Origin: Synechococcus sp. CC9902
GTDB lineage: Bacteria; Cyanobacteriota; Cyanobacteriia; PCC-6307; Cyanobiaceae
Assembly: GCF_000012505.1 (NCBI RefSeq)
Contig: NC_007513.1
Span: 1,488,001 to 1,552,000 of the forward strand
Direction of reading: 5' to 3'
Length of the DNA stretch: 64,000 nucleotides
Under the pieces are notes generated by a model, which searched no databases, had not been told where the DNA came from, and worked only from the letters and a program-made list of their open reading frames with translations. Shown piece after piece: positions 37,598-48,658 of this stretch. Both the position numbers and the translations under genes were made by a program. Numbering within the stretch: position 1 is the first letter of the stretch; every line of letters begins with the position of its first letter.

Positions 37598-38287
37598 ATG
37601 CCCCTGCTGCCTCGTCGGTTTGAACGACTCAAGTCCGTCTTGAACCACCGCATGGCGGATCTCACCGTGCTGCTCGAGCACGTGGAGAAGCCCCATAACC
37701 TTTCGGCCATCCTGCGTAGCTGCGATGCCGTTGGAGCCCTGGAGGCCCATGCGGTGAGTTTCTCGGGACGGCCGCGCACCTACAACAGCACTGCCCAAGG
37801 GAGCCAAAAGTGGGTGCCGTTGAACGATCATCCCGACATCGAAACGGCAATCAAGGTTCTGAAGGCCAAGGGATTCCGCTTGTATGGCACCCATCTCGGT
37901 ACGAATGCCAAGGACTATCGGGACTGCGATTTCACCGGGCCGACCGCCTTCGTGCTGGGAGCAGAAAAATGGGGCCTAAGCGATCAAGCTCGTGATCTGA
38001 TGGATGAAGCCCTGTTCATTCCGATGCGCGGGATGGTGCAGTCCCTGAACGTGTCCGTCGCCACGGCCACGCTGCTATTCGAATCCTTGCGCCAACGACA
38101 AGCGGCGGGGGTGGCCCCAAGTCATGGGGAAGGGCTAACAGCCGAGCACTACCAACAACTGCTGGTCGAATGGTCGTACCCCGAGGTGGCGGCATGGTGC
38201 CGTGAGCAGAACAGGCCCTATCCAGGCCTCAATGAACAAGGGGAACTGATGGAAGAGTTGCCGCGCACGGTGAAGCTGCGCTGCTGA
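37598..38287 (+). CDS. trmH: tRNA (guanosine(18)-2'-O)-methyltransferase TrmH
   Basis: The 229-residue SPOUT-fold enzyme has HVEKPHNLSAILRSCDAVGA, the motif GAEKWGLSDQA, and the third motif IPMRGMVQSLNVSVATA. These give the SAM-binding knot and catalytic Arg/Asn positions of TrmH, which methylates the ribose of G18 in tRNA. Length and order are normal. Confidence 0.92.
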   Translation: MPLLPRRFERLKSVLNHRMADLTVLLEHVEKPHNLSAILRSCDAVGALEAHAVSFSGRPRTYNSTAQGSQKWVPLNDHPDIETAIKVLKAKGFRLYGTHLGTNAKDYRDCDFTGPTAFVLGAEKWGLSDQARDLMDEALFIPMRGMVQSLNVSVATATLLFESLRQRQAAGVAPSHGEGLTAEHYQQLLVEWSYPEVAAWCREQNRPYPGLNEQGELMEELPRTVKLRC

Positions 38288-38352
38288 AACTTCATCAAAT
38301 CTTGTTTCCCACACATCCTTGAGCCATAACTCCATCAGTTGCTTTGTCAGGG

Positions 38353-38526
38353 ATGGATCACAAACAGATGCATCAGTACGCGGTGACATATCACTGCGGC
38401 AAGGACTGGGGCGAGGAAATGGTCCAATCCGTGGATCTTGGCCATGCCGTGGAGGCAGCCCATGCGATCTTCCCGAGTTCCTGCAGGATCTCCATCCGGG
38501 AAGTGAAAACCAAAACCCAGGGCTAG
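38353..38526 (+). CDS. small conserved-looking protein, 57 aa
   Basis: From ATG 38353 the product starts MDHKQMHQYAVTYHCGKDWG and has a helix around VEAAHAIFPSSC and a last strand ISIREVKTK. It looks like a small alpha/beta fold with two cysteines. Codon use matches the neighbours. A TTG at 38344 could add three residues. No function known. Confidence 0.6.
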   Translation: MDHKQMHQYAVTYHCGKDWGEEMVQSVDLGHAVEAAHAIFPSSCRISIREVKTKTQG

Positions 38527-38537
38527 TTCGTCCTGAT

Positions 38538-38753
38538 TCAGGAGGGGGGGCGACGCGCTTTCGGCAAGAAAAAGGCGATTAACAAAGCCACCCCCTCCAA
38601 GAGCACACTGCGATTGAGCAGCACTACAAGCATCACGGCGGTGACGGCGATGATCTTCTCGAGAAGACCGATCACATCGTCGGAGTTGTCACGGGCGATC
38701 AGCCAAAGCAGAACAGCAGCCGTAAGGAACAGAGCGCTGACTCCCCAAGACAT
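38538..38753 (-). CDS. small two-span membrane protein, 71 aa
   Basis: Two hydrophobic spans (about residues 5-20 and 34-63, the second perhaps divided) are joined by an acidic loop RDNSDDVIGLLEKI; the C-terminus is basic. It lies directly downstream of the ABC permease on the same strand (31 bases) and converges on the 57-aa gene. No family recognised. Confidence 0.6.
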   Translation of the reverse strand: MSWGVSALFLTAAVLLWLIARDNSDDVIGLLEKIIAVTAVMLVVLLNRSVLLEGVALLIAFFLPKARRPPS

Positions 38754-38784
38754 CAGAACTCCTCAGGCAACATCAGTGTGACGT

Positions 38785-39666
38785 TCAGTCTGATGCTGGA
38801 CGTGCTTCGCCGCCGCTCACCCACGCCTCGATCCCCTCACCAAGGAAGGAGAGACCGAGCACAAGGATGAACATCGCCAAGCCCGGGAAGAGAGCCGTCC
38901 ACCAAACACCCGTGGGTACGGCTGCGAGGGCGAGGTTCAAATCCCCTCCCCACTCCGGCACCGTTTCAGGCAAGCCAAGGCCGAGGAAACCAAGGCCGCC
39001 CAACACCAAAACGGCATCGGCAGCATTCAGGGTGAGCAACACCGGCACCGACGTGATCACGTTGCGAAACAGGTAGCGCCGCAAGATCCACACCGGCCCG
39101 GCCCCAAGAGACTGGGCTGCTTCCACAAACAACTCACTTTTGACCTGTGCCGTTTGGTTGCGCACCACCCGGAAGTACTGGGGCACATAGACAACGCAGA
39201 GGGCCGCTGCGGCATTGGGGATGCCCTTACCGAGCAGGAAAGCAAGCACCACCGACAACAACAACACCGGCAGGGTGTAGAGGGTGTCCATCAGCAGCAC
39301 CAGCGTTCGGTCGATCGCTCCGCCGAAATAACCGCTCACCATTCCGAGGGGAACACCCAACACGAGGGCAAAACCCACAGCGAGCAGTACCACCTGGAGG
39401 GCCACGCCACTTCCGGCCATCGTGCGAACACACACATCTCGACCCAGGCGATCGGTGCCACACCAGTGGCTCCAACTCGGGCTGTTGTAAATCGGGTTGG
39501 ACAGTCCGGCATTGGCATCGGGAAGCCAGCCCAAGTGGATCAAGACTGGAGTGATCAAGGCCACCAGCAAGTACAGCCCAACAATCACGAGCCCCCAACG
39601 GGCCATTCGAAAAGAGAGGCTGCGGATCACAGGCCGAGGACGGTCCGAATTCACTGCATTTTCCAC
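38785..39666 (-). CDS. ABC transporter permease, DppC/OppC type
   Basis: The protein has about six membrane spans, a periplasmic region with HWCGTDRLGRDVCVRTM (the 'GTDxxGRD' mark of dipeptide/oligopeptide/nickel permeases), and an EAA-type loop VEAAQSLGAGPVWILRRYLF. It would carry peptides or similar small molecules into the cell with partners not in this window. The frame is open to 39714, but two GTG codons at 39666 and 39654 are better starts; I used 39666. It is divergent from the sensor kinase. Confidence 0.85.
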   Translation of the reverse strand: MENAVNSDRPRPVIRSLSFRMARWGLVIVGLYLLVALITPVLIHLGWLPDANAGLSNPIYNSPSWSHWCGTDRLGRDVCVRTMAGSGVALQVVLLAVGFALVLGVPLGMVSGYFGGAIDRTLVLLMDTLYTLPVLLLSVVLAFLLGKGIPNAAAALCVVYVPQYFRVVRNQTAQVKSELFVEAAQSLGAGPVWILRRYLFRNVITSVPVLLTLNAADAVLVLGGLGFLGLGLPETVPEWGGDLNLALAAVPTGVWWTALFPGLAMFILVLGLSFLGEGIEAWVSGGEARPASD

Positions 39667-39687
39667 CGAACTGATGAGAATGGATTG

Positions 39688-41124
39688 ATGCCATCCCAAC
39701 GACGCTGGCGACAACGGCTGCTCGGCAGCCTTCAGGGGCAGCTTCAGCTCGCCACCTATCTCGTGGTGTTTGCTGGTTTTACTGGCGCCTCAACGGCGGG
39801 GTTATGGGTGGGTCAACGGAACCTGATCCACAACGAAACACAAACACTTCGCAGCAGTGCGGGCGAAATTCAGGCATCGCTTCGGTCCGATCAGAGCGCT
39901 AAGGCCAATGCCGATGGTGCGAATGCGATTGAACATCTTCAGCTGGAGCTCCTGGTTCACTCCAGCCATCGCACCCGGCTGTGGATTGAACAGCCCGATG
40001 GACGCCTGATCCTTCCTCAACGAGAGCATCTGAAAATTTCGGACACGGCGCTTCGCGCCGCCATGCAAAGCAATCCAGAGCGCGTTGTGGGTCGTCAAGA
40101 ACAGATCAACCTCGGCAACACGCGCTACCTCAGCGAATTAGTGGAAGAGCTCCCCGGTGGAGGGCGGCTCTGGATCTTGCATGAAGTGGGAGCCAATCAA
40201 CAGGCCCTCGGCAACTACTTGCAGTTGATGATCCTCACCTGGGGCAGCTGCTTAGCAATCACCTTGTTGGCCGTGAGCTGGCTGGTGCGGCGCATCGTGA
40301 AACCACTGGAACAGCTCAATGCCACCACGTCCCTCGTCACGGCCGACAACCTCAATACAGCGCGGCTTCAACTCAGCACAGGTCCAATCGAGGTGGTGCA
40401 GCTGGGGCGGACCTACAACGAGCTCCTGGAACGGTTGGCCTTGTCTTGGAGCCAACAGCGGCAATTCGTGAGTGCGGTGAGCCATGAGCTGCGCACGCCG
40501 CTCACGATTGTTCAGGGCTACATCCATCGCACGATCAAGCGGGGCGACAACCTCAGCAGCGAGCAAGTGCATGGCTTGCAAACCGCCAAGGACGAAAGCA
40601 TTCGCATGCAACGGCTGATGGATGAGCTGCTGGATCTATCCCGAGGAGATTCAGGCCAGTTGGCGATCAGCTGCGAACCGGTGCGTTTAGCGGATCAATT
40701 GGAGCAAGTGGCCGACATGGCACGCCACACCCTGCAGCGCCCGTTGGTGTTGCACCTCCCCGATGATCCTCAGCAGCGTGATGGGATCGCCCAGGCTGAC
40801 CCGGCCCGTCTGCGTCAGGTGTTGCTCGATCTGATCGAGAACGCCGACAAGTATTCCCCCGAGGGTCGTCCGATCCTGCTCAAACTCCAACACGACGGGA
40901 ACAACTCTGCGATCGAGGTGATCGACCAAGGCATCGGCATTCCAGAGGACGAGCTCGATGCCGTGTTCGAACGCTTTCAGCGCGGTAGCAATGCACCTGT
41001 GAAAACCGGTTCCGGTCTGGGACTGTCACTGGTGAAGCTGCTGGTGGTGGGCATGGGCGGCAGCATTGAGGTGCGTAGTCGTCTCAACGAAGGGAGCTGC
41101 TTCACCGTGCATCTGAGCCCATGA
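39688..41124 (+). CDS. two-component sensor histidine kinase
   Basis: From ATG 39688 the product has 478 residues: a membrane span near 20-40, a periplasmic sensor region to about 180, a second span, a HAMP domain, then HisKA with SAVSHELRTPLTIVQ (phosphorylated His266) and a catalytic domain with N-box ENADKYSPEG, EVIDQGIGIPEDEL and GSGLGLSLVKLL. The open frame back to 39154 is antisense to the permease and was rejected. No response regulator is adjacent. The next gene overlaps by ATGA. Confidence 0.93.
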   Translation: MPSQRRWRQRLLGSLQGQLQLATYLVVFAGFTGASTAGLWVGQRNLIHNETQTLRSSAGEIQASLRSDQSAKANADGANAIEHLQLELLVHSSHRTRLWIEQPDGRLILPQREHLKISDTALRAAMQSNPERVVGRQEQINLGNTRYLSELVEELPGGGRLWILHEVGANQQALGNYLQLMILTWGSCLAITLLAVSWLVRRIVKPLEQLNATTSLVTADNLNTARLQLSTGPIEVVQLGRTYNELLERLALSWSQQRQFVSAVSHELRTPLTIVQGYIHRTIKRGDNLSSEQVHGLQTAKDESIRMQRLMDELLDLSRGDSGQLAISCEPVRLADQLEQVADMARHTLQRPLVLHLPDDPQQRDGIAQADPARLRQVLLDLIENADKYSPEGRPILLKLQHDGNNSAIEVIDQGIGIPEDELDAVFERFQRGSNAPVKTGSGLGLSLVKLLVVGMGGSIEVRSRLNEGSCFTVHLSP

Positions 41125-41465
41125 TTCCCTTTTTGGTGTTTTGCTCATTTCTGATCCCGATCAATGCCTGGGCTGCAGTCACACCGCATTTGCACAGTGA
41201 TTTGTCGATGCGGCTGCTGCATGGGGTCTGCACCCTGGTGTTGATCCCGCTGTTGTGGAGCCTGTGGCTGCGACGCCATGATTTGAGCCGCTGGCCTGCT
41301 CTCAGCCTCACGCTATTTGCGGTGGTGATGGTGGTGGTGAACAGCTGGATTGCTGGGATGGGAATGGGAGTGGAATTCGGCTGGCTCGACCACGTGATGC
41401 TGGCCTGCATCGAGGTGGCCTTAATCGCCTACTTCCTGCTAGGGCCAGATCCTGCTGAAGCGTGA
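41121..41465 (+). CDS. small integral membrane protein, 114 aa
   Basis: About four hydrophobic segments (residues 3-20, 30-48, 60-80 and 88-107) with several His and Arg residues between. The ATG overlaps the stop of the sensor kinase (ATGA), so it is translated with the kinase and might modulate it. No known family. Confidence 0.7.
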   Translation: MIPFLVFCSFLIPINAWAAVTPHLHSDLSMRLLHGVCTLVLIPLLWSLWLRRHDLSRWPALSLTLFAVVMVVVNSWIAGMGMGVEFGWLDHVMLACIEVALIAYFLLGPDPAEA

Positions 41466-41804
41466 AGACATCACCGAATCACCTTCAGCCAACAGCCCGT
41501 CAGCCAACAGCCATCGAGCGAACAGGCTTCGACTGATTGCTGTTGGCGCCAACGGTGGTAGTTGGTCAAACTGGGATCAAGAGCCGACAGCAGATTTTTA
41601 TTCTTCCCAGAACACAAATCGGCAATTCAACAATCAAGATCGCGCCTTAATTGTGAATACCACATCTCTGGGGCTAAGCTCACCATGGCTAGAACATCTA
41701 TCTCAAAAAACCCAGGGTTACTACAATCAAATCGACAAAGAATCGATTGAGAACAACCAAGAAGATTTAGGTTAGATGAATAACTAAAAAGGCTTAGCAA
41801 CCTG
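41466..41804. other. convergent intergenic region, 339 bases, no gene
   Basis: The gap lies between two gene ends. It has a direct repeat of CAGCCAACAGCC (41486-41497 and 41501-41512) and a 9-base inverted pair GCCAACAGC/GCTGTTGGC at 41503-41511 and 41539-41547, which could form a 3'-end hairpin for the kinase operon. The two or three open frames here have poor composition. Confidence 0.5.
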
Positions 41805-43613
41805 TTAATCATTCAGCTTCAATACCGCCATGAAGGCTTCCTGGGGCACATCCACCTTGCCCATCGCCTTCATCCGCTTCTTACCCTTTGCCTGCTTCTT
41901 CAACAGTTTCTTCTTCCTTGAGATGTCACCGCCGTAACACTTGGCCAACACATCCTTGCGGATCGCACTGATGCTGGTAGACGCAATAATCCGGCTACCA
42001 ATTGAAGCCTGAAGCGGAATCTTGAACTGCTGGCGGGGAATCAGTTCTTTTAATTTATCCACCAAGGCCTTACCCACGTTGTAGGCCTTGTCTTGGTGAA
42101 CAATCGTGGTGAGCGGATCAGCGCGATCACCATTGATCAAAACATCGAGGCGCACCAGCTGATTTTTGCGATAGCCGATCAGGTGATATTCCATTGAGGC
42201 ATAACCCTGGGTGCGGGTTTTCATCTGATCAAAGAAATCGGTCACCACTTCAGCCAATGGCAATTCATAAATCAAGGTGACCCGATCTTTGGTGATGTAT
42301 TTCATATCGATGTATTCACCGCGCCGCTCTTGGCACAAACCCATTAGGGCTCCGTTGTAATCATTGGGCGCGAAGATTTCCATACGCACGTAGGGCTCTT
42401 CAATCGATTCACGCTTTTGAGGGTCTGGCAGCGTGGCGGGGTTATCCACCAACTCCTCACTGCCATCCACCATATTCACGTTGTAAATCACCGATGGTGC
42501 GGTGACTATCAAGTCGAGGTCGTATTCACGCTCCAGCCGTTCTTGCACGATCTCCATATGCAACAGACCCAGAAACCCGCAACGGAAACCAAAGCCCATC
42601 GCGCTGCTGGTTTCGGGCTCGAACTTCAGCGCCGCATCCGATAACTGCAGCTTGTGCAGGGCTTCGCGTAGGTCGGGATATTGATCGGCCTCGGTGGGGA
42701 ACAACCCGCAAAACACCATCGGCTTGGCTTCGGCATATCCCGGCAGCTCTTCGTCGGCTGGCGCGTTGAACAGCGTGATCGTGTCGCCCACCCGGGCATC
42801 AGCCACCGCTTTGATCGATGCGGCGAGGTAGCCCACTTCACCGGCGTGAAGTTCTTCGACCTTGCGCTCATTGGGCGCCATGATCCCAATTTCATCCAGC
42901 TCATAGGTTTTCTTGCTGGCCATCAGCAGCACTTTGTCTTTGCAACTGATCCGGCCACTCATCACCCGGAAATACACAATCACACCCCGATAAGGGTCGT
43001 AATAGGAATCAAAGATCAGCGCTTTGGTGGGTTCTTCGACGGCATCAGCGGGAGCCGGAACCCTATCGACCACCGCTTGAAGGATTTCCGGCACCCCGAG
43101 CCCGGTTTTGGCTGAGCAGTAAATCGCGTTACTGCAATCCAAACCGATGATGGCCTCCACCTCTTCCTTAATCCGATCCGGGTCAGCGCCGGGAAGGTCG
43201 ATTTTGTTCAGCACTGGAATGATCTCAAGATCATTTTCCAAAGCCAAATACACGTTGGCCAGGGTTTGCGCTTCAACGCCCTGGCTGGCATCCACCACCA
43301 ACAACGCTCCCTCACAAGCCAACAGGCTGCGGCTCACCTCATAGGAGAAATCGACATGCCCAGGCGTGTCGATCAGGTTGAGCACATATTGCTCACCATC
43401 CGCCGCCGTGTAGTTCATCCGGGCGGCCTGGAGCTTGATCGTGATCCCCCGTTCTCGCTCCAGTTCCATGTTGTCGAGGAACTGCTCTTGCATATCCCGA
43501 TTGGCCACCGTGCCCGTGTCCTGCAGCAGACGATCAGCCAGCGTCGACTTGCCGTGGTCGATATGGGCAATGATGCAGAAGTTGCGAATCCGTGAAACGG
43601 GGGCGTCGGTCAT
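41805..43613 (-). CDS. lepA: elongation factor 4 (LepA)
   Basis: The 602-residue translational GTPase has the G motifs [28 protein letters not shown] and NKIDLPGAD, and the LepA-specific C-terminus with [19 protein letters not shown] and [20 protein letters not shown]. It acts on stalled ribosomes. Length is standard. It is divergent from the SMR gene. Confidence 0.97.
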   Translation of the reverse strand: MTDAPVSRIRNFCIIAHIDHGKSTLADRLLQDTGTVANRDMQEQFLDNMELERERGITIKLQAARMNYTAADGEQYVLNLIDTPGHVDFSYEVSRSLLACEGALLVVDASQGVEAQTLANVYLALENDLEIIPVLNKIDLPGADPDRIKEEVEAIIGLDCSNAIYCSAKTGLGVPEILQAVVDRVPAPADAVEEPTKALIFDSYYDPYRGVIVYFRVMSGRISCKDKVLLMASKKTYELDEIGIMAPNERKVEELHAGEVGYLAASIKAVADARVGDTITLFNAPADEELPGYAEAKPMVFCGLFPTEADQYPDLREALHKLQLSDAALKFEPETSSAMGFGFRCGFLGLLHMEIVQERLEREYDLDLIVTAPSVIYNVNMVDGSEELVDNPATLPDPQKRESIEEPYVRMEIFAPNDYNGALMGLCQERRGEYIDMKYITKDRVTLIYELPLAEVVTDFFDQMKTRTQGYASMEYHLIGYRKNQLVRLDVLINGDRADPLTTIVHQDKAYNVGKALVDKLKELIPRQQFKIPLQASIGSRIIASTSISAIRKDVLAKCYGGDISRKKKLLKKQAKGKKRMKAMGKVDVPQEAFMAVLKLND

Positions 43614-43678
43614 GCAGCGGCGAACTCCCTTCCTTGGGGCAACGATCTGAATTGAACTAATCCTAAGGAGAAGCTCGG

Positions 43679-44005
43679 TTGCCTTTGAACAATCCCTGGA
43701 CCCTGCTCCTTCTCGCCATCAGCGCCGAAGTGATTGGCACCTCTTGCCTACGACTCTCCGAGGGGATGACACGACCGGTCCCCACACTGCTGGTGTTTTC
43801 GGCCTACGCCATTGCCATGGGGTTGCTCTCCAAGGTGGTGATGAGCCTCCCCCTTGGCATCACCTACGCCCTCTGGAGCGGCATCGGCACCGTGGCGATC
43901 GTTCTGGTGGGTCGCTTCGCTTATCAACAAACGATGGGAGTGGGGCAACTGATCGGGATCGCCCTGATCACAGCGGGGGTGGTGCTGGTGAACCTCAAGC
44001 AGTGA
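43679..44005 (+). CDS. small multidrug resistance (SMR/EmrE) family transporter
   Basis: The 108-residue protein has four membrane spans. The first contains the essential acidic residue E17 in [19 protein letters not shown], and the third includes [19 protein letters not shown], as in EmrE and QacE. It exchanges protons for cationic drugs, quaternary ammonium compounds or polyamines. The start is a TTG. It converges on mqo with 9 bases between. Confidence 0.9.
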   Translation: MPLNNPWTLLLLAISAEVIGTSCLRLSEGMTRPVPTLLVFSAYAIAMGLLSKVVMSLPLGITYALWSGIGTVAIVLVGRFAYQQTMGVGQLIGIALITAGVVLVNLKQ

Positions 44006-44014
44006 TGACGGGTA

Positions 44015-45523
44015 TCAGCGGCTGAGACCCAACAGGCCATCGCTGCGCTCCCGCATCCCCTTCAACACATCGGGATCGCTCTTGGGATCGCTATAGAAAC
44101 TCGGCAGCAAGGCCTTGAGTCGTGCTTGCCAATCCGCACTGGCGAGCCGTTCTGGGAAGCAGCGCTGCAGCACCTCCAACATGATCGTCACCGCCGTACT
44201 GGCCCCTGGCGATGCCCCCAACAACGCCGCCAATGAGCCATCGCTGGCAGCCACCACTTCCGTACCGAGTTGCAGGCGACCGCCCTCTTTGCTGCGTTTG
44301 ATGATCTGGACCCGCTGGCCCGCTACCGACAAACTCCAGTCGTCTTGGCGCGCTGTTGGCAGAAAATCCCGAAGCGCATCAAAGCGTTGGTCTGGGGTCT
44401 GGCGCAGCTGATTGATCAAATACCGCACCAACTCAATATTGGTGGCTCCCACTTGCAACATCGGCAAGAGGTTTGTTGGCCGCACCGAGGCCGGCAAATC
44501 CAGCAGAGATCCCTGCTTTAAAAATTTGCTGCTGAATCCGGCGAAGGGGCCAAACAACAGGGAACGACGCCCATCCATCCAACGGGTATCGAGGTGGGGC
44601 ACCGACATCGGTGGAGCCCCCACCGCCGCCTTGCCGTACACCTTGGCCCGCTGCTGTTCCGCCAGGTCTGCGTCGTTGCACACCAGCCAAAGACCGCTCA
44701 CCGGGAAGCCAGCAAAATCGTCGCCTTCCGGAATCCCCGACCGTTGCAACAGCGGAAGGGCACCACCGCCGGCCCCAAGAAACACAAAGGGCGCACGCAC
44801 CTCACGTCGACCGGAAGGCCCCTTGGTGATCACCCGCCAATCCCCTTCAGTCATGTTGGGGCGACGCAATCGCTTGAGATTGCTCACCTCGGTGCCGTAT
44901 TGCACCGTGAGTGCACCGCTGCTCTGCAACGGCAGCAGGTAGGCCCGGGTGAGCGCACCAAAATCCACATCGGTTCCGCGCTCAATCCGGGTAGCAGCAA
45001 CCGCCTGGTTGGGATCGCGCCCCTCCATCACCAGGGGCATCCACTCCGCTAAGTCCTGCCGATCTTCGGTCCATCGCATCTCAGCAAAGGCTGGGATGTC
45101 TTTGAGCTGCTCAAAGCGCTGACGCAGAAAAGCGATGTTGGCAGGACTCCACACGGCACTGATATGGGCTGCTCGATGCAGAAAATCGGTGGACGTGAGC
45201 CGACCTCGCTCGAGCAGAGACCCCCAGAACTCAAGGCTGCGCTCAAAGGCGGCATTGATGGCCACGGCTTTATCGGTGGCGACCCGACCATTCGGTTGCA
45301 TCGGGGTGTAATTCAGTTCGCAGTTGGCTGCATGCCCTGTGCCCGCGTTGTTCACCGCAGCGGAGCTCTCCAACGCTGGCGCCTCGAGGCGTTCCACCAG
45401 CAACAGGCGCAGCTGCGGGTCCAGCTCATGCAGCAACGCCGCGAGAGTCGCGCTCATGATTCCAGCGCCCACCAACACAGCGTCGTAGCTGGCTTCCGGA
45501 TCGAACGTGCCGTCGTTTTGCAC
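44015..45523 (-). CDS. mqo: malate:quinone oxidoreductase
   Basis: The 502-residue peripheral membrane flavoprotein has the FAD-binding start [20 protein letters not shown], the segment [20 protein letters not shown], and [20 protein letters not shown]. It oxidises malate to oxaloacetate and passes electrons to the quinone pool, in place of NAD-linked malate dehydrogenase. Full length. Confidence 0.95.
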   Translation of the reverse strand: MQNDGTFDPEASYDAVLVGAGIMSATLAALLHELDPQLRLLLVERLEAPALESSAAVNNAGTGHAANCELNYTPMQPNGRVATDKAVAINAAFERSLEFWGSLLERGRLTSTDFLHRAAHISAVWSPANIAFLRQRFEQLKDIPAFAEMRWTEDRQDLAEWMPLVMEGRDPNQAVAATRIERGTDVDFGALTRAYLLPLQSSGALTVQYGTEVSNLKRLRRPNMTEGDWRVITKGPSGRREVRAPFVFLGAGGGALPLLQRSGIPEGDDFAGFPVSGLWLVCNDADLAEQQRAKVYGKAAVGAPPMSVPHLDTRWMDGRRSLLFGPFAGFSSKFLKQGSLLDLPASVRPTNLLPMLQVGATNIELVRYLINQLRQTPDQRFDALRDFLPTARQDDWSLSVAGQRVQIIKRSKEGGRLQLGTEVVAASDGSLAALLGASPGASTAVTIMLEVLQRCFPERLASADWQARLKALLPSFYSDPKSDPDVLKGMRERSDGLLGLSR

Positions 45524-45603
45524 CAGTGCCTTGGGTGGAAACCGCTCTCGTCAGCCTATGGGGGCACTCCGTAGGGTGGGCTCAAAGTTGTAGTGGACGT
45601 TCG

Positions 45604-45849
45604 ATGAGCACCGAAACCATGGCCCTCACCTTGGACAACGTGGAAAAGGTGCTCGATGAATTGCGTCCCTTCCTGATGGCCGATGGCGGCAACGTTGAAG
45701 TTGTTGAAATCGATGGCCCAATCGTGAAGGTGCGCCTGCAGGGAGCCTGCGGCAGCTGCCCCAGCAGCACCATGACGCTGAAAATGGGGATTGAACGCAA
45801 GATGCGCGAGTCAATTCCTGAAGTGAGTGAAGTGGTTCAGGTGCTCTGA
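45604..45849 (+). CDS. NfuA-type Fe-S cluster scaffold
   Basis: The 81-residue protein is a single NifU C-terminal domain with the cluster-binding CGSC motif (C49 and C52) in [20 protein letters not shown]. It carries iron-sulfur clusters to client proteins; in cyanobacteria this short Nfu is an essential scaffold serving photosystem I. The frame is open to 45526, but ATG 45604 gives the usual family N-terminus. A cysteine lyase-like gene follows after 89 bases on the same strand. Confidence 0.92.
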   Translation: MSTETMALTLDNVEKVLDELRPFLMADGGNVEVVEIDGPIVKVRLQGACGSCPSSTMTLKMGIERKMRESIPEVSEVVQVL

Positions 45850-45938
45850 GGGCACCAAGCCTCGATCCCGATTTCCTAGCTCCCCGTTGCCGCAGCAACA
45901 ACAGCAAAAGCCCTCTGCGATCCAGGGATCAACAGGAT

Positions 45939-47159
45939 TTGTCGTCGGCGATCAAGATGGAATCCACCGGTCTGAGCCCGATGCAGCTTCGCCAACAGAT
46001 GCCGGCCCTGGCGAACAAGACCTACTTCAACTACGGAGGGCAAGGCCCGTTACCAACGGCTTCCCTGGAAGCCATCACCGCCAGTTGGCACCGCATCCAA
46101 GAACTCGGCCCGTTTACCACCGATGTGTGGCCCTTCATCGCCGCGGAGGTGAATCGCACCCGCCGTCTCCTGGCGCAATGGTGCGGGGTCCCTCCCCACC
46201 GCATGGCACTCACTGAAAATGTCACCAGTGGCTGCGTTTTGCCGCTCTGGGGCCTGCCGTTTAGCAGCGGAGACCATCTGCTAATCAGCGACTGCGAGCA
46301 CCCGGGGGTGGTGGCCGCTTGCGTCGAGCTCGCTCGCCGCGAACAGCTGGTGATCGACACCCTTCCGGTGAAGCATCTGCGGGGAACAGCAAGCGACACC
46401 GATGCAGGTGTTCTCCAAAACCTGGAGACCACTCTTCACCCCCGCACACGCCTCGTCGTGCTGAGCCATCTGCTCTGGAACACCGGCCAAGTGATGCCGA
46501 TTGAAGCGGTGGCCAATCAGCTCAAGCAGCATTCACAGCATCCGTTTCTGCTCGTGGATGCTGCCCAAAGCATGGGGCAGATCCCTGTGCAAGCCGCAGC
46601 GGCTGCCTCCGACATCTACGCCTTTACTGGCCACAAATGGTGTTTTGGACCGGAGGGGCTCGGCGGGGTTGCCCTCTCCCAACGCGTCCTCGAGCAGGGC
46701 CAGCCCACCCTGATCGGCTGGCGAAGTTTGCAGGATGAAAGCAAAGCGGTTTTTGATGCAGAGGATCCCTTTCATCACGACAGCCGTCGTTTTGAAGTGG
46801 CCACCAGCTGCGTGCCGCTAATGGCAGGGTTGCGCTGCTCACTCGAGCTCATGGACCAAGAGGGGCCCGCCGAAGAGCGGCTCGATCAGATCCTTCAGCA
46901 CAGCCAAATGCTCTGGCAGAGCTTGGATGCAATGGAGGGAATCACACCGCTGCTGTCGGTGCCACCAACCAGCGGCCTGGTGAGTTTTCAGCTGGAGAAT
47001 GCTCCTCCACCGGCCGACGTCGTGACGGCACTCGGCAAACAAGGAATCTGGATCCGAGACCTTGCCGACCCGGCTTGCCTCAGGGCTTGCACCCACATCA
47101 CCACTTCAAGTGAGGAACTCAACCAGCTGAGTGAGGCCCTCGCCACCCATCAAGGTTGA
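45939..47159 (+). CDS. PLP enzyme, L-cysteine/cystine lyase (C-DES) or cysteine desulfurase-like
   Basis: The 406-residue class V aminotransferase-fold enzyme starts near [19 protein letters not shown], a pattern of the cyanobacterial C-DES group, and has the PLP lysine K233 in [14 protein letters not shown], with Asp207 in [11 protein letters not shown] holding the pyridine ring. C-DES breaks cystine to provide sulfur for Fe-S clusters in vitro; classical desulfurases have a mobile-loop cysteine that I do not see. Its place after nfu supports sulfur delivery. It overlaps murE by 10 bases tail-to-tail. Confidence 0.85.
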   Translation: MSSAIKMESTGLSPMQLRQQMPALANKTYFNYGGQGPLPTASLEAITASWHRIQELGPFTTDVWPFIAAEVNRTRRLLAQWCGVPPHRMALTENVTSGCVLPLWGLPFSSGDHLLISDCEHPGVVAACVELARREQLVIDTLPVKHLRGTASDTDAGVLQNLETTLHPRTRLVVLSHLLWNTGQVMPIEAVANQLKQHSQHPFLLVDAAQSMGQIPVQAAAAASDIYAFTGHKWCFGPEGLGGVALSQRVLEQGQPTLIGWRSLQDESKAVFDAEDPFHHDSRRFEVATSCVPLMAGLRCSLELMDQEGPAEERLDQILQHSQMLWQSLDAMEGITPLLSVPPTSGLVSFQLENAPPPADVVTALGKQGIWIRDLADPACLRACTHITTSSEELNQLSEALATHQG

Positions 47160-48658
47160 AGCCGAAGACGTAGTGCTTTTTGCGCTTCCTCTCGGTCGTC
47201 AAAGTGCACCTTCTCGGTGCCAAGAATCTGGTAATCCTCATGGCCTTTACCAGCCACCAGCACCAGATCAGCGGCATCAGCCTCAGCAATCGTTTGGGCA
47301 ATCGCCACCCCACGGTCTGATTCCACCACCCGATCAACACCGTCCGGAATGCCCTGCAGCACATCCTCAAGGATGCGCTGGGGATCCTCGGTTCGTGGGT
47401 TATCGGAGGTCACCACCACCCGATCGGCCAAGCGCGCCGCAATCGCGGCCATTTGAGGACGCTTGCCCCGGTCGCGATCACCACCGCAGCCAAACACGCA
47501 GATCAACTTGCCCTCGGCAAAGGGTCTTGCAGCGGCAAGAGCGTTCTCCAACCCATCCGGCGTATGGGCATAGTCCACCAACACCGTGGGGAGCGAATTG
47601 GTCATCGCGTCCTCCAACAGCACCCGTTCCATCCGGCCAGGCACGCCTCGGAAATCACTCACTGCCCGCAGCAGATCTGGCAAGGGCAACTGTTGCTGGA
47701 GCAGAACACCCACCGCTTGCAACAGATTCATCAAATTGAAGCGACCCAACAGAGGCGACTGAAACGCACCCTCTCCCAGGGGACTGATCAACCGGCCTGA
47801 TACCCCGCGGCTGGTCATGCTGAGATCCTCCATTCGCAACTCCGCCGTGGAATCGGTAAAAGAGCTGCGCCAGCACTGCGATCCAAGCCGTTCAGCCAGC
47901 TTTGCCCCCCAGGGGTCATCGCCATTCACCACCGCCCGGGCGGGGCCGGCTTGCAGCAACGCCTCCGAAAACAACAGGGCCTTCGCCTCGAAGTAGTCCT
48001 GCATCGAGAGGTGGTAGTCGAGGTGGTCCTGGGTGAGATTCGTGAACACAGCGCCAGCAAACCGGCACCCCGCCACCCGGTGCTGTGCCAGAGCATGAGA
48101 ACTGATTTCCATCGCCGCCAGCTGGCTCCCAGCCGATGCCGCCTCCGACAATTGGGCCTGCAGGCGATCAGCAAACGCCGTGGTGTGGGTGGCGGTGACG
48201 CTGTGGCCAGGCCAACGATTCACGAGGGTGCCAAACAACGCGGTGGATCGTCCACAGGCCAAGGCCAGATGTTCGATCAGATAGGTGGTGGTGGTTTTTC
48301 CATTCGTCCCGGTCACACCCAACAGCGCCATTCGCTCACTCGGTCGGTTCCAAAACGACGACGCCAGCTCACCAAGCGTGCTGGCCACTGGCTCGGACAC
48401 CACCAACACCTGATCGTGATCCCCTGGTGGATCCGAAGCAGCAGCCGCTGGACCAATTACCGCCGCCGCGGCACCCGCGTTTAAGGCTTGACGCCAAAAC
48501 AAACCTCCATCGACCCGCTCACCAGGCAATCCCACAAACAAGCTGCCTGGGCCAGCCAAGCGGGAGTCACTGGTGACGGCCTCGATCTGCGGATTGGTCC
48601 CACCTGCGGGGGGCGTGAGGCCCACATCTCGCAGAAGCTCATCCAGGAGCTGACCCAT
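47150..48658 (-). CDS. murE: UDP-N-acetylmuramoyl-tripeptide synthase MurE
   Basis: The 502-residue ligase has the Mur family P-loop [20 protein letters not shown], the segment [22 protein letters not shown], and the C-terminal [16 protein letters not shown] and [10 protein letters not shown]. The last is the DNPR motif that selects meso-diaminopimelate. It adds the third amino acid to the peptidoglycan precursor in the cytoplasm. Length is normal. Confidence 0.95.
   Translation of the reverse strand: MGQLLDELLRDVGLTPPAGGTNPQIEAVTSDSRLAGPGSLFVGLPGERVDGGLFWRQALNAGAAAAVIGPAAAASDPPGDHDQVLVVSEPVASTLGELASSFWNRPSERMALLGVTGTNGKTTTTYLIEHLALACGRSTALFGTLVNRWPGHSVTATHTTAFADRLQAQLSEAASAGSQLAAMEISSHALAQHRVAGCRFAGAVFTNLTQDHLDYHLSMQDYFEAKALLFSEALLQAGPARAVVNGDDPWGAKLAERLGSQCWRSSFTDSTAELRMEDLSMTSRGVSGRLISPLGEGAFQSPLLGRFNLMNLLQAVGVLLQQQLPLPDLLRAVSDFRGVPGRMERVLLEDAMTNSLPTVLVDYAHTPDGLENALAAARPFAEGKLICVFGCGGDRDRGKRPQMAAIAARLADRVVVTSDNPRTEDPQRILEDVLQGIPDGVDRVVESDRGVAIAQTIAEADAADLVLVAGKGHEDYQILGTEKVHFDDREEAQKALRLRLQP

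Noticed and set aside
39154-39687. Upstream extension of the sensor kinase frame
   Set aside because: It is antisense to the conserved ABC permease, is rich in His/Gln as shadows are, and the kinase has a good ATG at 39688 followed by a normal membrane span.
41562-41750. 62-codon forward frame in the gap after the kinase operon
   Set aside because: Composition not protein-like and the region lies between two gene ends with repeats.
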